A DNA stretch of 64,000 bases from Chromatiales bacterium (GCA_027076325.1 JALTJZ010000014.1:16088-80087), one strand, 5' to 3'. Positions 24,267 to 34,214 are shown, numbered from the stretch's first letter. The notes: a model not told the origin generated them from the sequence alone. Translations and numbers: made by a program.

Positions 24267-25586
24267 ATGGACAATGGGCAATACGACGTACTCATCATTG
24301 GTGGGGGTATATCGGGTACTGCACTTTTGTACGAACTTGCAACTTTTACCGACCTTTCGCGTATTGGACTGGTTGAAAAATACGATCGTCTCGCTGATGT
24401 TAATTCTCATGGTCGCAATAACAGTCAAACGCTGCATTGCGGTGACATCGAAACAAATTACACGCTCGATAAAGCTGTTCAGGTAAAAGAAACAGCTTCA
24501 ATGGTACTGCGTTATGCAGAAAAACAGAATAATCGGGATCGGTTAATTTACAAATATCCTAAAATGGTATTGGGTGTCGGGCGAGATGAATGTAACTTTT
24601 TGCGTGAACGCTTTAAAGAGTTTGGCGCACATTTTCCAAATATGCAAATTATGGAAAGTGCCGATATTGCAGAAATTGAACCGACGGTTGTTGATGGCAG
24701 AAAAGATGAAATCGTTGCACTCGGTATGCTCGATGAATACACCGCCGTTAATTATGGTGCGTTAGCCCATTCATTTGTTGACCAGGCTCGGCTCGCTACT
24801 GATAAAACCATCGACTTACTGATGGAAACACAGGTAGCTGATATTGTTAAAGAGGACTCGGGATATATTGTAAAAACATCAAAAGGTGAGTTAAAAGCAA
24901 AATTTGTTGTCGTTTCAGCTGGAGGCCATAGCCTGCTGTTTGCACATCGGATGGGGTTTTGTCTGGAATATTCCTGTTTACCTATGGCGGGGAGTTTTTA
25001 TTACACCCCCAATATACTGAACGGCAAAGTGTATACGGTGCAAAACGATAAGTTACCGTTTGCTGCAATTCATGGAGACCCCGATGTTTTAGTGCCGGAC
25101 AAAACCCGTTTTGGTCCAACCGCATTAGTGCTACCTATGCTGGAACGCTATAATATGAAAACAATTCTGGACTTTTTACAGGTAATAAAACTGGATCGTG
25201 ATGTTTTAAAAGTCTTCTGGGATTTACTAAAAGTTTCTGATATTCGCAATTATATTTTTAAAAACATGTTATTTGAAATTCCTGGTATTCGTACGCGTTT
25301 ATTTTTAAAGGATGCTCGAAAAATTATCCCCGAGATGCAACTCAGTGATTTAAGTTTTGCAAAAAAAATTGGTGGGATCCGTCCAGTTATGATTGACAAG
25401 GTTAATCGTAAATTACATTTAGGGGAAGCGAAGATTAACAGCGGACAAGGTCTTATCTTCAATATGACTCCATCACCGGGAGCAACAAGTTGTCTGGGCA
25501 ATGCATACGGTGATCTTGTAATAATAACGGACTACTTAAAGTGCCATTTTAAAGAGCAGGAATTTAACGAAATGTTTAAACGCTAA
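24267..25586 (+). CDS. FAD-dependent malate:quinone oxidoreductase-like protein
   Basis: The 439-residue protein has an N-terminal FAD-binding Rossmann motif (YDVLIIGGGISGTALLYEL), an Mqo-like NNSQTLHCGDIETNYT segment, a central VVVSAGGHSLLFAHRMG and a C-terminal GLIFNMTPSPGATSCLGNA. These resemble malate:quinone oxidoreductases, which oxidise malate to oxaloacetate and pass electrons to quinone. It is shorter than typical Mqo (about 490-500), so it may be a relative with another 2-hydroxyacid substrate. ATG 24267 with GGAG about 11 nt upstream is preferred to the TTG at 24234. It converges on the 2OG oxygenase gene with a 5-nt gap. Confidence 0.75.
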   Translation: MDNGQYDVLIIGGGISGTALLYELATFTDLSRIGLVEKYDRLADVNSHGRNNSQTLHCGDIETNYTLDKAVQVKETASMVLRYAEKQNNRDRLIYKYPKMVLGVGRDECNFLRERFKEFGAHFPNMQIMESADIAEIEPTVVDGRKDEIVALGMLDEYTAVNYGALAHSFVDQARLATDKTIDLLMETQVADIVKEDSGYIVKTSKGELKAKFVVVSAGGHSLLFAHRMGFCLEYSCLPMAGSFYYTPNILNGKVYTVQNDKLPFAAIHGDPDVLVPDKTRFGPTALVLPMLERYNMKTILDFLQVIKLDRDVLKVFWDLLKVSDIRNYIFKNMLFEIPGIRTRLFLKDARKIIPEMQLSDLSFAKKIGGIRPVMIDKVNRKLHLGEAKINSGQGLIFNMTPSPGATSCLGNAYGDLVIITDYLKCHFKEQEFNEMFKR

Positions 25587-25591
25587 TTAGT

Positions 25592-26119
25592 TTAATCTTT
25601 CTTTGATTTGATTCCAAAATTCATTCCAATAGACAGACGATTTTGTTTACTGTTATTCATGGATACCTCATGTAAGCAATCCGCTTTAAACAGAATAAGC
25701 TGGCCATGTTGGGGAATAATCGTTTTTTTATCTCCATTGTTATATAAAATCAAATTTCCAGAATTTTCTGGTACCGTTACATAATAGACACCCGATAACA
25801 TTTCATCATAATCATCATGTGTATGGGCCGTTGTTACACTTTCTGGAGGCATGTTATTAAACCAGAAACCAATATCAAGGTTTTTGGACAGGTTAAGTGT
25901 TTTTTTAGCACACAGATTTGCAAATTCAAGTACGGGTGTTAATTCGGGAATTAATTCTTTGTCAATATAGATGTTTTCATAGCGGCCATTAAACAAGTGA
26001 GTACGTTTAATACCTTTACAATCAGCCAGGTTTGAAAATTTTTTATAAATAATGGGGTTAACGTTATTACTTTTAGAGAATGTAAATATTGAGTAGTTAA
26101 AATTTATTTGGTTAAACAT
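25592..26119 (-). CDS. Putative 2-oxoglutarate/Fe(II)-dependent oxygenase
   Basis: The 175-residue protein fits the small 2OG-Fe(II) oxygenase fold (2OG-FeII_Oxy_5 type). The Fe ligands are probably His/Asp in AHTHDDYDEMLSGVYYV and the distal His in KADCLHEV, with the 2OG-binding Arg in NRLSIGMNFG. PQHGQLILF precedes the distal His as usual. No signal peptide or membrane segment is seen. The substrate is unknown. Related proteins include prolyl-hydroxylase-like enzymes and genes of phage or cyanophage. The gene is more AT-rich than its neighbours and stands alone between the Mqo-like gene (convergent) and the response regulator (same strand, 90 nt apart). Confidence 0.75.
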   Translation of the reverse strand: MFNQINFNYSIFTFSKSNNVNPIIYKKFSNLADCKGIKRTHLFNGRYENIYIDKELIPELTPVLEFANLCAKKTLNLSKNLDIGFWFNNMPPESVTTAHTHDDYDEMLSGVYYVTVPENSGNLILYNNGDKKTIIPQHGQLILFKADCLHEVSMNNSKQNRLSIGMNFGIKSKKD

Positions 26120-26209
26120 ATTCAGGTTAAAAAATAGCTGTAAGGGGTAATTAACAGGTGATTAAAGTGTAAATAACGTACATATGAGTGGAACAATAAA
26201 AATTAAGGT

Positions 26210-26767
26210 TTAGTCATAAAGCAAGTCATATTCTGTTGTTTTGTCAGCAGGTTCTTTTTTCAGTGTTTTGTTTTTCAGGATAAAATCATCGAGCATTTTA
26301 AACAGTAAACCACGTTGAATAGGTTTGGAAAGAAATTCATTTGCACCCAGCCGCATTCCCCAGAATTTTTCTGTTGCCTGTTCGTTTCCACTCATTATAA
26401 TAATAGGAATGCCTTCAGTAAGGGGCTCTTTGCGTAGCAAGCGTGTTGCTTTAAAGCCATTAATACCGGGCATAACGATATCCATTAAAATAAGATCCGG
26501 CTTGTACTCAATTGCAAGTTCGATACCACGCTTGCCATCGGAAGCAGCAAGGGTGGAATAACCAGCCTGTTCCAGAATGGTTTTGAGTGCATGCACAACG
26601 GTACGGGAATCATCAACGATAAGGACGGTGCGATCAGAAACAGTTTCACGCGGCTTTTCGCGTTTATCTTTACTTTTCCCGGGGCGTAAAAAAAGATCTT
26701 TAAAAGCGATTCGTCCCATAATGATTTCTTTGTGTTCGTCCTGTTTGTTTGAAACTGAGTCTAACAT
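26210..26767 (-). CDS. Single-domain response regulator (PilG/PilH-like)
   Basis: A receiver domain (TVLIVDDSRTVVHALKTILEQAGY; phospho-Asp in DLILMDIVMPGINGF; Thr/Ser switch in IIIMSGNEQ; Lys in FLSKPIQRG) follows a basic N-terminal extension of about 45 residues. No output domain is present. The receiver resembles PilG/PilH-type twitching or chemotaxis regulators, but no pil gene is nearby, so the partner is unknown. Start is uncertain: ATG 26767 lacks a clear ribosome site, ATG 26719 (MGRIAFKDLF) has AAAGAA upstream, and the open frame reaches TTG 26785. It diverges from the exosortase gene, so it could regulate the EPS cluster, but that is only positional. Confidence 0.85.
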   Translation of the reverse strand: MLDSVSNKQDEHKEIIMGRIAFKDLFLRPGKSKDKREKPRETVSDRTVLIVDDSRTVVHALKTILEQAGYSTLAASDGKRGIELAIEYKPDLILMDIVMPGINGFKATRLLRKEPLTEGIPIIIMSGNEQATEKFWGMRLGANEFLSKPIQRGLLFKMLDDFILKNKTLKKEPADKTTEYDLLYD

Positions 26768-26933
26768 TGTCGCATATAAAGGCAAAGGCTAACATAAGTT
26801 ACTGTGCAATGACGTGAATAGAAAGGCATACTATAATTTATTGAATTTATTAATAATTACCATGAATACCGTGCCTTAACATGAAATATGGGTTAACCTG
26901 TTTTACCATAGCCAGGTAAGTATATACTGGTAA

Positions 26934-28478
26934 ATGATGTCTGGAGAGAAAACAAAACGAATGAGTCGTGTAATCAATACAACAGCAACAGCAAAGCAGG
27001 TTCTGATTTTTGTTGGAGTAATGAACCTGCTTTTGTTTATATTTTATGCAAATACTGTCCTGCAGTTATTTGATTTCTGGTTAAACTCATACGGTTATTC
27101 ACATGGGCTACTTTTGTTTCCTGTTTTATTGGGTCTTTATTTTTATGAACTGTACAAAACACCGAAGTTAAGTCTGTCTTTTATCAATTTCCTGGGGCTT
27201 TCTGGGGTAGCTGGTTTAGGTTTTTTCTGGTTTTCTGCTGATTTGTTGAATATTCAGGTTGCTGAGTTTTTTGCATTTTGGCTAATTCTGGTGCTTTTCA
27301 ATCTGTTTTTAACGGCAGACAAGCTGAAAAATGCAGCTCATTTATGGCCTTTGTTATTAATAGTGTTTGCATTACCATTATGGGATTTTTTGTCAGAAAT
27401 TTTACGCACAATAGAAACACCCATGGTTGTGTTTGCTTTAAATGTGACATCAATTGAAGCTGTCCGTGATGGCTTCCTGATTTATATCCCTGCAGGCACT
27501 TTTCTCGTTGAAAATTCCTGTAGTGGCTTTAATCAGTTTATTGTTTCTGTTCCTTTGGCTGTATTGTATTCTTATACTCGGAAACTAAATTTTGTCGCAG
27601 GATGTAAGTTTGTCCTTCTTTTACTCCTGCTTGCAATATTATTTAACACATTTCGAATCTATATTATTGTGGTTGTTGGCCAGATAACGCATATGAAAGG
27701 CGCTTTATTGCATGATCATGAAAGTCTGGCCTGGCTTATATACGGGGTTGGTGTTTTTCTTTTATTTTTTATTGCTGATCGACGACTTAAACCAGCCCGC
27801 TCCGTAGTCGCTGTTCCTGTTCTGGCCATTGATACTACTACTCTATATAAAAAGCATTCAGGTAAACTAATATTACTGGCTTTTCTACTAGTGCTGTGGC
27901 CTGTATTAAGTATTGTTTATCCTTCGATAAAGAATAACTCGCTAGTTGATCTTGAACAGCTTGGGGATAAACTTTACTGGAAGGAAGTTACTCGTTCTTC
28001 TACATTTAAATTCACACCTGCTTTTGTGGAAGGTGACAGGATCTACCTGCATAAACTGGAAAATCTGTTTGGCCAGAGTGTTACCTTGTACATTAATTAT
28101 TTTGTTAACCAGGAACAGGGGCGTGAAGCCATTAATGATCTAAACGGTTTGGTGACGGGGAAAGATAAACTTGTTGCTGAAAAGCCTCATTTTGTGCGCC
28201 TGCCTGATGGGGGCGGGCTTGAAGTAAATGAATCCGTCATTGTGTTAAAGTCGGGGGAAAAATACCTTGCCTGGCAGTGGTACTTTACCAATGGACGTTC
28301 CTTGAGTAAGGCAATGGATGCACGATTGAATAACATACTGGCCATTGTTAAGGATAAGCCTGCAATTTCCAATATTGTCCTGCTTAAACAGTTTTCTCCA
28401 GATAAGCAGCAGGCACGCAAAGTTATGAAATCTTTTATCACGGACAACCTGGCTATATTAACAGGGCAACTAAGTTAA
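26934..28478 (+). CDS. xrtA: Exosortase A with fused EpsI domain
   Basis: Exosortases are membrane transpeptidase-like proteins that process PEP-CTERM proteins and are coupled to exopolysaccharide loci. The N-terminal part (to about 285) has about eight membrane helices. The presumed catalytic residues are visible: Cys in ENSCSGFNQF (about 194), Arg in FNTFRIYIIV (about 240) and His in LHDHESLAWL (about 260). The C-terminal part (about 300-514) is an EpsI-like periplasmic domain (GDKLYWKEVTR, YINYFVNQEQGREAIND, YLAWQWYFTNGR), a fusion typical of exosortase A. The start codon lacks a clear ribosome site; ATG 26961 is an alternative. No PEP-CTERM substrate gene is seen here. It heads the EPS block that follows. 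Confidence 0.92.
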   Translation: MMSGEKTKRMSRVINTTATAKQVLIFVGVMNLLLFIFYANTVLQLFDFWLNSYGYSHGLLLFPVLLGLYFYELYKTPKLSLSFINFLGLSGVAGLGFFWFSADLLNIQVAEFFAFWLILVLFNLFLTADKLKNAAHLWPLLLIVFALPLWDFLSEILRTIETPMVVFALNVTSIEAVRDGFLIYIPAGTFLVENSCSGFNQFIVSVPLAVLYSYTRKLNFVAGCKFVLLLLLLAILFNTFRIYIIVVVGQITHMKGALLHDHESLAWLIYGVGVFLLFFIADRRLKPARSVVAVPVLAIDTTTLYKKHSGKLILLAFLLVLWPVLSIVYPSIKNNSLVDLEQLGDKLYWKEVTRSSTFKFTPAFVEGDRIYLHKLENLFGQSVTLYINYFVNQEQGREAINDLNGLVTGKDKLVAEKPHFVRLPDGGGLEVNESVIVLKSGEKYLAWQWYFTNGRSLSKAMDARLNNILAIVKDKPAISNIVLLKQFSPDKQQARKVMKSFITDNLAILTGQLS

Positions 28479-28722
28479 TGTGTGTTTAAGCCATTTAAAG
28501 CTGTCTTACAAGGGTAAAAATTCACATAAAACAGAGAATAAATAGCTTATGATCTTAAAAAAACATTTATATATAATTATCAGTGGTTTATAGTACCGGT
28601 TTACCAGTTCGAACGAATTTTAGAAGTACTAGAATATAATTAAACTATAAAAATCAATGGCTTATATATTTTTGGTGGTTGCTGCATATTAATTTTTATG
28701 AATTTAAGTAGAGGGTTGAGAG

Positions 28723-29349
28723 ATGCATAGTTATAAAGTGGTGATGAGATTAATGGGGATTGGCTTGATAGCGCTATTGAGTGCTTGCAGTAGTACGCCA
28801 AGTTCAACGTCAGAGGCTCTCGATGCACCTGTATCAAGCCGTGTATCCGAGTATTTGATTGGTGCGGGAGACCAGTTAAATGTGTTTGTCTGGCGCAACT
28901 CGGAAATTTCAATCACCGTTCCTGTGCGCCCGGATGGCCGGATTTCAACACCGTTAGTCGAAGATATGATTGCTGTTGGTAAAACGCCTACACGACTGGC
29001 ACGTGATATTGAAAAACGTATTTCAAAATATATCCGTAATCCACAAGTGACCGTTATTGTGACCAATTTTGTAGGTTCGTTAAGGCAACAAATCCGTGTG
29101 ATAGGACAGGCAACACGTCCACAATCCTTACCTTACCGAAAGCAACTAACCTTGCTTGATGTGATGATTCAGGTGGGTGGTTTAACGGAATTTGCATCTG
29201 GAAACAATGCAAAAATTATCCGTAAAATCAATGGCGCAAATACCGAGATTCCTGCACGTTTAAATGACTTAATTAAATCCGGCGATATTAGTGCCAACCG
29301 TGTTATGCATCCAGGTGATATTTTAATTATTCCTGAGTCCTGGTTTTAA
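28723..29349 (+). CDS. Polysaccharide export lipoprotein (Wza-like, XrtA-associated)
   Basis: The 208-residue protein begins with a lipoprotein signal (LIALLSAC lipobox), then a polysaccharide-export domain (YLIGAGDQLNVFVWRNSEISITVPVRPDGRIST described here by its halves: GAGDQL and RPDGRIS) and a SLBB-like domain (IRVIGQATRPQSLPYR, LTLLDVMIQVGGLTEF, MHPGDILIIPESWF). It should form the outer-membrane export channel for the exopolysaccharide. Its length and position next to the chain-length protein fit the XrtA/PEP-CTERM-associated exporter family. The 244-nt gap upstream holds a TATAAT at 28635-28640 without a good -35, so a regulated promoter is plausible. Confidence 0.92.
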   Translation: MHSYKVVMRLMGIGLIALLSACSSTPSSTSEALDAPVSSRVSEYLIGAGDQLNVFVWRNSEISITVPVRPDGRISTPLVEDMIAVGKTPTRLARDIEKRISKYIRNPQVTVIVTNFVGSLRQQIRVIGQATRPQSLPYRKQLTLLDVMIQVGGLTEFASGNNAKIIRKINGANTEIPARLNDLIKSGDISANRVMHPGDILIIPESWF

Positions 29350-29391
29350 TCCTCAAAATGTATAAATTCACTAGTAGCAGTATTTAGTTCG

Positions 29392-30966
29392 ATGCGTGAT
29401 CAGCTTTTACAACTTTTAACTTATGCGCGAGGTATGTGGCGTTATCGTTGGTATGGCCTGATTTTGACCTGGTGTATTTCTATTATTGGCTGGGTGGTTA
29501 TTTATGCAATTCCTGATAAGTATGAAGCTTCAACACGAGTTCAGATTGAACAACAGTCAGCTTTAGAACCGTTATTAAGAGGTTTAGCGGTTGATACAAA
29601 CATTGTATCAAAAGTGGCGCTAATGACCCGTGTACTCATGGGACGGGAAAACCTGGAACGTATTATTGATAATACTGATCTTAAAAATTATGCCACGACA
29701 CCGGCAGAAAAGCAGAGGCTTATTATTAGCTTAAGGCAGAATATTAAAATTGGTTTGCCTCGAGGGCGTGGTGATGCTATCTATACGTTTAAATATAGTC
29801 ATACGGAAGCCTATATTGCTAAACAGGTTATTGAAAATCTTTTAAAAACGCTGGTTGATGGCGCTATTTTAGATAGTTTAACTGACAAGAAAAGTGCTCA
29901 AAATTTTATTATTGATCAGCTTAACCAGCAAGAAATAAGACTTACCGTGGCTGAAGAAAAGCTGGCTCAGTTTAAGAAGAAAAATGTGGGCATGATGCCA
30001 AGCGATGGCCAGGGTTATTATGATCGCTTGCAAATATCTTATGAAGAAAGAGATAAACTTCGAAGTGATTTGCGTATTGCAAAAAACAAGTATGAGTTGC
30101 TAGATAAACAATTAAAAGGTGAAGCACCTGCTTTTGCGGGCGACAGTGATACCGACAAGAAAATACGTGAACATACGGCAGCACTTGAAGAACTACTTCT
30201 TAAATATACAGAACAATATCCCGATGTTATTGCAAAACGTGAAATAATTGCGCAATTAAGAAAGAAAAAAGCCAGAGAATTAACTGAAAGGGCAGATGAA
30301 ACAACGAGCCTGAATACACAGCAAAGTGATTTATCTTTAAATCCTGTTTATCAGGATACCAAAATAGCCTTGAGTGCGGCAGCTGTTGAAGTTAAAACGA
30401 TTCAGTCAAGACTAAACGAGCAAAATATTAAAATCAAGAAGTATGAAGAACTGGTCGATACCATTCCAGAAGTTGAAGCGCAGTTAGCTCGGTTGAACCG
30501 TGATTATGCTGTGATTAAAACCCAATATGAGGCTTTGCTGAGTCGTCTGGAATCAGCAAAGCTATCAGCAGAAGCAGACAAAGGTCAAGATAATATCAAA
30601 TTTAAAATTATTGATCCCCCCTTTGTTCCCCTTAAGCCGGCCAGTCCCAACCGAATGTTGTTAATGTTTGCAGCTTTACTTGCTGGTATTGGTGGGGGTT
30701 TGGCCCTTATGTTTGTCCTTTATATATTAAGACCGGTTTTTATTACAACACAGGAATTAAATGCAACACTTGGGTTACCTGTGCTGGGGGCAGTTAAAAT
30801 TCGCTGGTCAGATGCACAAAAAGAAAAATTAAAATTTGAGTTAACCAAGTTTATGGCGGCTGCATTTTGCTTAATTATTATCTTTGGCGTCGCATTAATA
30901 TTTAAGGATACTGGGAGCTATTATTTGCAGGAAGTAATGTCGGGTCATTCTGGTGGTTTGTCATGA
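29392..30966 (+). CDS. Chain-length determinant protein (Wzz-type, XrtA-associated)
   Basis: The 524-residue inner-membrane protein has membrane helices near residues 22-42 (WYGLILTWCISIIGWVVIY) and 422-445, a long periplasmic coiled-coil region, and another hydrophobic segment near 490-510. YEASTRVQIEQQSALEPLLRGLAVDT split in two (YEASTRVQI, LEPLLRGLAVD) is typical of the PEP-CTERM-associated chain-length family. The Pro-rich IIDPPFVPLKPASPNR precedes the second helix, as in Wzz/PCP proteins. It controls polymer length with the adjacent tyrosine kinase, whose gene overlaps this stop by an ATGA. Confidence 0.92.
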   Translation: MRDQLLQLLTYARGMWRYRWYGLILTWCISIIGWVVIYAIPDKYEASTRVQIEQQSALEPLLRGLAVDTNIVSKVALMTRVLMGRENLERIIDNTDLKNYATTPAEKQRLIISLRQNIKIGLPRGRGDAIYTFKYSHTEAYIAKQVIENLLKTLVDGAILDSLTDKKSAQNFIIDQLNQQEIRLTVAEEKLAQFKKKNVGMMPSDGQGYYDRLQISYEERDKLRSDLRIAKNKYELLDKQLKGEAPAFAGDSDTDKKIREHTAALEELLLKYTEQYPDVIAKREIIAQLRKKKARELTERADETTSLNTQQSDLSLNPVYQDTKIALSAAAVEVKTIQSRLNEQNIKIKKYEELVDTIPEVEAQLARLNRDYAVIKTQYEALLSRLESAKLSAEADKGQDNIKFKIIDPPFVPLKPASPNRMLLMFAALLAGIGGGLALMFVLYILRPVFITTQELNATLGLPVLGAVKIRWSDAQKEKLKFELTKFMAAAFCLIIIFGVALIFKDTGSYYLQEVMSGHSGGLS

Positions 30967-31820
30967 GTATTATTGATAAAGCAATGAAGAAATTGCAAGA
31001 CAATAAAGGTGATTCAGTTGCTAAACGTATTACACCAAAAATCAAGACGACAAAATATAAAGAAAAAGCTAAACGTCACTCCCGTAATGAATGCAAGTTA
31101 CATATAGACAGGAAACAATTAATAAGCGCAGGGCTGAGTATATCGGCTGATGACGGAAGTTTAACAGTCGACAATGCTTTTCGTCGGATTAAACGTCCGA
31201 TACTGGCAAATGCTTTTGGTAAAGAATCTGCACTTGTTGAAAATGGTAATATTGTAATGATTTGCAGTTCATTGCCGGGTGAGGGTAAAACATTTAATGC
31301 CATTAATCTATCAATGAGTATTGCGATTGAACTTGATAAGACGGTATTACTGGTTGATGCCGATTTGCCTCGGCGCAATACGACCAGTTTATTTGGCTTA
31401 GAGGACGAAGCTGGTTTAACAGATGTATTAGTGGGTGAAAACGAGTTGGCCGATGTTATTGTTAGCACTGATTTCCCAGACTTTAAAATCCTTCCTGCGG
31501 GCACAAAGCACCATCATGGAACTGAATTACTGGCCAGTAACAAAATGCATAATTTAATTACGGAACTTGCAAGTCGTTACCAGGATCGCATTATTATTTT
31601 CGATACTCCCCCGTTGCTTATTACATCTGAAGCACAGGTATTAGCGGGTCTTGCAGGGCAGATTGTTTTAGTTGTTGAAGCTGATCGGACTTTAAAACAT
31701 GACGTTGAAGATGCAGTAGAAATGCTGGATAGTTCAAAACCGATTGGCCTTGTTTTAAATAAAACTCAAACGAATTCAGGTTCAGACTATTATGGTGATT
31801 CCGCATATGGAGCATATTGA
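30963..31820 (+). CDS. Exopolysaccharide tyrosine autokinase (BY-kinase, XrtA-associated)
   Basis: This is the 285-residue cytoplasmic bacterial tyrosine kinase that partners the chain-length protein. A basic N-terminal segment (1-45) precedes the kinase domain with Walker A SSLPGEGKTFNAINL (about 102), Walker A' LLVDADLPRRN and Walker B IIFDTPPLLI. The C-terminus ends in a Tyr cluster (DYYGDSAYGAY), the expected autophosphorylation site. The Mrp/MinD-like fold makes it superficially similar to the ParA proteins in this window. The start overlaps the previous gene in an ATGA and the stop overlaps the next gene by 14 nt, so it is translationally coupled on both sides. Confidence 0.93.
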   Translation: MSIIDKAMKKLQDNKGDSVAKRITPKIKTTKYKEKAKRHSRNECKLHIDRKQLISAGLSISADDGSLTVDNAFRRIKRPILANAFGKESALVENGNIVMICSSLPGEGKTFNAINLSMSIAIELDKTVLLVDADLPRRNTTSLFGLEDEAGLTDVLVGENELADVIVSTDFPDFKILPAGTKHHHGTELLASNKMHNLITELASRYQDRIIIFDTPPLLITSEAQVLAGLAGQIVLVVEADRTLKHDVEDAVEMLDSSKPIGLVLNKTQTNSGSDYYGDSAYGAY

Positions 31821-33228
31821 ATCTCGTTTCATTAAGCTCTGCTTCCTTGCATGGTTTCTTTTATTTAATTTTTTATTTGCTAAAGCCTCGTATGGGGAAA
31901 TACGGTTTACACCTTACGTAGCGTTAAAGGAATCTTATAGCGATAATATTTTATTAGCACCTAAGGGACAGGAGCAAAGTGAATTTGTTACGGAAATTTC
32001 ACCAGGATTCAACTTGCAAACAACAGGGTCACGTTTCAGATCAACTGTTAACTATACATTGCAGAACCTTTACTACTTAAAAGAAAGCAATAGAAACCAG
32101 GTATATAACCAGCTAGCTGCAAGCAGTAATGCGGAGCTAGTAGATGATTATTTTTTCTTCGATGCTAATGCAAATCACACGCAGCAGATTGTTAATGCAG
32201 ATGAGCCTGTAACCAATAATAATATCTCAGTTACCAGCAATCGGATTAGCGTTACCAGTTATAACCTGTCACCTTATTTTCGGCACTCATTTCGTGGTGT
32301 TATGGATGCAACAGTACGATATTCTTATTCACAAGTTGATTTTCGCCGTGATGAATTGCTCGACTCTAAACAATCAGGCATTGACCTTCAGCTAACCAGT
32401 CCCCAGCGCACGACAGGATTTAGCTGGGGTGTAAATTATTCAAAACTAAAGAGTGATTTTGGAACAGGGAATGAGTTTATATTTGGCCGTGGAAGTTTGC
32501 AGTTGGGATATCGATTTACGACTCGAACAAATATATATGCAACAAGCGGTAAAGAAGACAACAGCTTTGCTGTGAACAACAATCAGAACATTGACCAATC
32601 CTTCTGGAATATAGGTGCTGGGTGGCAACCTGGTGCGCAAGATTCTATTAACATTGAATTTGGTGAACGCTTCTTTGGGAAAACCGGGCGATTTGGCTGG
32701 CGGCATAATGCTCGGCGTCTGGTATTCAGTATCGATTATCAGGAAGAACTCTCAACTTCTGCGCTAACATTGCTGGATCAACAACAGGCAGATACTACTG
32801 GGGTACAAAATCAGGCTATTAGCCTGGGCACCTCGATAACGTCACAGGTTTTTGTTAGAACAATTGGAACAGCAACGTTAACCTATGCGCTATCTAAAAC
32901 AAATTTGGTCATGAGCTACTCAAATGAGCGTCGTAAATTTCAGGATACAGGTGATATGACGCGTATTCAATTTGCAAGCGCATCAGTTCAATTGCGATCA
33001 TCACCTGTTTGGACATATCGATTAGGCACTAACTGGAGTAGGCGTTATAATTCTATTACCGACCTGAAGACATCTTTTACTAATATTAATTTTGCAATTC
33101 AGCGCCAGGTAACTCCTTTGTTGCAAGCTGTTCTTGCATTTAATGTTAGTTTGCAAAATTCAACAAATCCCGTGACGGACTATGATGAAAATATTTTATC
33201 TTTCGGTATAACCAAAACGTTTAATTAA
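31807..33228 (+). CDS. Outer-membrane beta-barrel protein of the XrtA EPS system
   Basis: The protein is about 473 residues. It has a signal peptide (hydrophobic IKLCFLAWFLLFNFLFA, then KASYG) and a repetitive alternation of aromatic and polar strands (SYSDNILLAP, FNLQTTGSRFRSTVNY, VRYSYSQVDFRRDEL, LSFGITKTFN at the end). The final Phe-Asn and strand pattern fit an outer-membrane barrel. It resembles the PEP-CTERM-associated OMP family usually beside the tyrosine kinase and the ATPase. It may form the secretion pore for the polymer or hold it at the surface. ATG 31807 is preferred to GTG 31792 because GGTGATT lies upstream. Confidence 0.85.
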   Translation: MEHIESRFIKLCFLAWFLLFNFLFAKASYGEIRFTPYVALKESYSDNILLAPKGQEQSEFVTEISPGFNLQTTGSRFRSTVNYTLQNLYYLKESNRNQVYNQLAASSNAELVDDYFFFDANANHTQQIVNADEPVTNNNISVTSNRISVTSYNLSPYFRHSFRGVMDATVRYSYSQVDFRRDELLDSKQSGIDLQLTSPQRTTGFSWGVNYSKLKSDFGTGNEFIFGRGSLQLGYRFTTRTNIYATSGKEDNSFAVNNNQNIDQSFWNIGAGWQPGAQDSINIEFGERFFGKTGRFGWRHNARRLVFSIDYQEELSTSALTLLDQQQADTTGVQNQAISLGTSITSQVFVRTIGTATLTYALSKTNLVMSYSNERRKFQDTGDMTRIQFASASVQLRSSPVWTYRLGTNWSRRYNSITDLKTSFTNINFAIQRQVTPLLQAVLAFNVSLQNSTNPVTDYDENILSFGITKTFN

Positions 33229-33230
33229 TT

Positions 33231-34214
33231 ATGTATCAAGAATATTACAACTTTACAGGAAAGCCTTTTCAGTTAATACCGGATGCAAACTGCCTGTTTG
33301 CAAGTCGTGGTCATTTACAGGCTCTATCCTATTTTAATTATGGACTGGAACAAGGTGAGGGTTTTGTTACTGTTACTGGCGAGATTGGTGCAGGTAAAAC
33401 CACACTTATTCAGGCATTACTTGCTGAACTAAAAGATAAAAATGTTGTTGTAGCAACAATGGTCGCCGCTAACCTTGATGCGGTTGGTGTACTGGAAATG
33501 ATTGCTTCAGTTTTTAAGCTACCTCATGAAAATATGAGTAAAGTTGCACTATTAAAAACTATCGAAAACCATTTTCTTGAGTACCGTGAACAAGGACAGA
33601 ATATACTTCTGGTCGTTGATGAAGCACAAACACTTAATGCTGACGCATTGGAAGAATTACGTATTTTGTCTAACCTTGAAAAAGAAGGTCGCGCCGTAAT
33701 GCAGGTTTTTCTTGTTGGGCAGGCGGAGTTACGGACAACAATACTATCGAAAGAATTTGAGCATTTAAGACAGCGCATTATAGCATCGTATCATTTAGAC
33801 GCACTGACTGAATCGGAAACTATCGACTATATTAAATTTCGTCTAGAGTCTGTTGGTTGGAAAAAAACACCAAGTTTATCAAAAGAAGTTTACAATGAAC
33901 TTTATCGTTGGTCGAATGGTATTCCCCGACGTATTAATTTGCTATGTGACCGGTTGTTTGTCTACGGTTACCTGGAAGAAAAATCCAGGTTAACCAAGCG
34001 CGATATTATGCTGGTTGTTGCAGATATGAATAAGGAATTAGGTGGTGAAAAAACAAATGAATTTTTGCATACCGTACCCACTCCATCCGCAGAGCAAGAG
34101 CTTGATGTTGTCCTTGACGGTAGTGATATAAACAGCCGATTAGATAAGATTGAAGCTAAACTGGATACACTATTAGACACTTTAACAAACACCAAGTCTA
34201 AAAAGACTCGATAA
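33231..34214 (+). CDS. ExeA-like AAA ATPase of the XrtA EPS system
   Basis: The 327-residue protein has an N-terminal YYNFTGKPFQLIPDANCLF, Walker A TGEIGAGKTTLIQAL (about 50), Walker B LLVVDEAQTLN (about 126), sensor residues in FLVGQAELR, and the winged-helix-like end RRINLLCDRLFVYGYLEE. The C-terminal 50 residues form an acidic helical extension. It belongs to the PEP-CTERM-associated ATPase family related to ExeA/GspA of type II secretion. Its role in EPS assembly is not known. It lies 2 nt after the barrel gene and 8 nt before the deacetylase. Confidence 0.9.
   Translation: MYQEYYNFTGKPFQLIPDANCLFASRGHLQALSYFNYGLEQGEGFVTVTGEIGAGKTTLIQALLAELKDKNVVVATMVAANLDAVGVLEMIASVFKLPHENMSKVALLKTIENHFLEYREQGQNILLVVDEAQTLNADALEELRILSNLEKEGRAVMQVFLVGQAELRTTILSKEFEHLRQRIIASYHLDALTESETIDYIKFRLESVGWKKTPSLSKEVYNELYRWSNGIPRRINLLCDRLFVYGYLEEKSRLTKRDIMLVVADMNKELGGEKTNEFLHTVPTPSAEQELDVVLDGSDINSRLDKIEAKLDTLLDTLTNTKSKKTR

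Noticed and set aside
25592..26119. Phage origin for the 2OG-Fe(II) oxygenase gene
   Set aside because: It is AT-rich and of a family also found in phages, but no phage genes or integration sites surround it.
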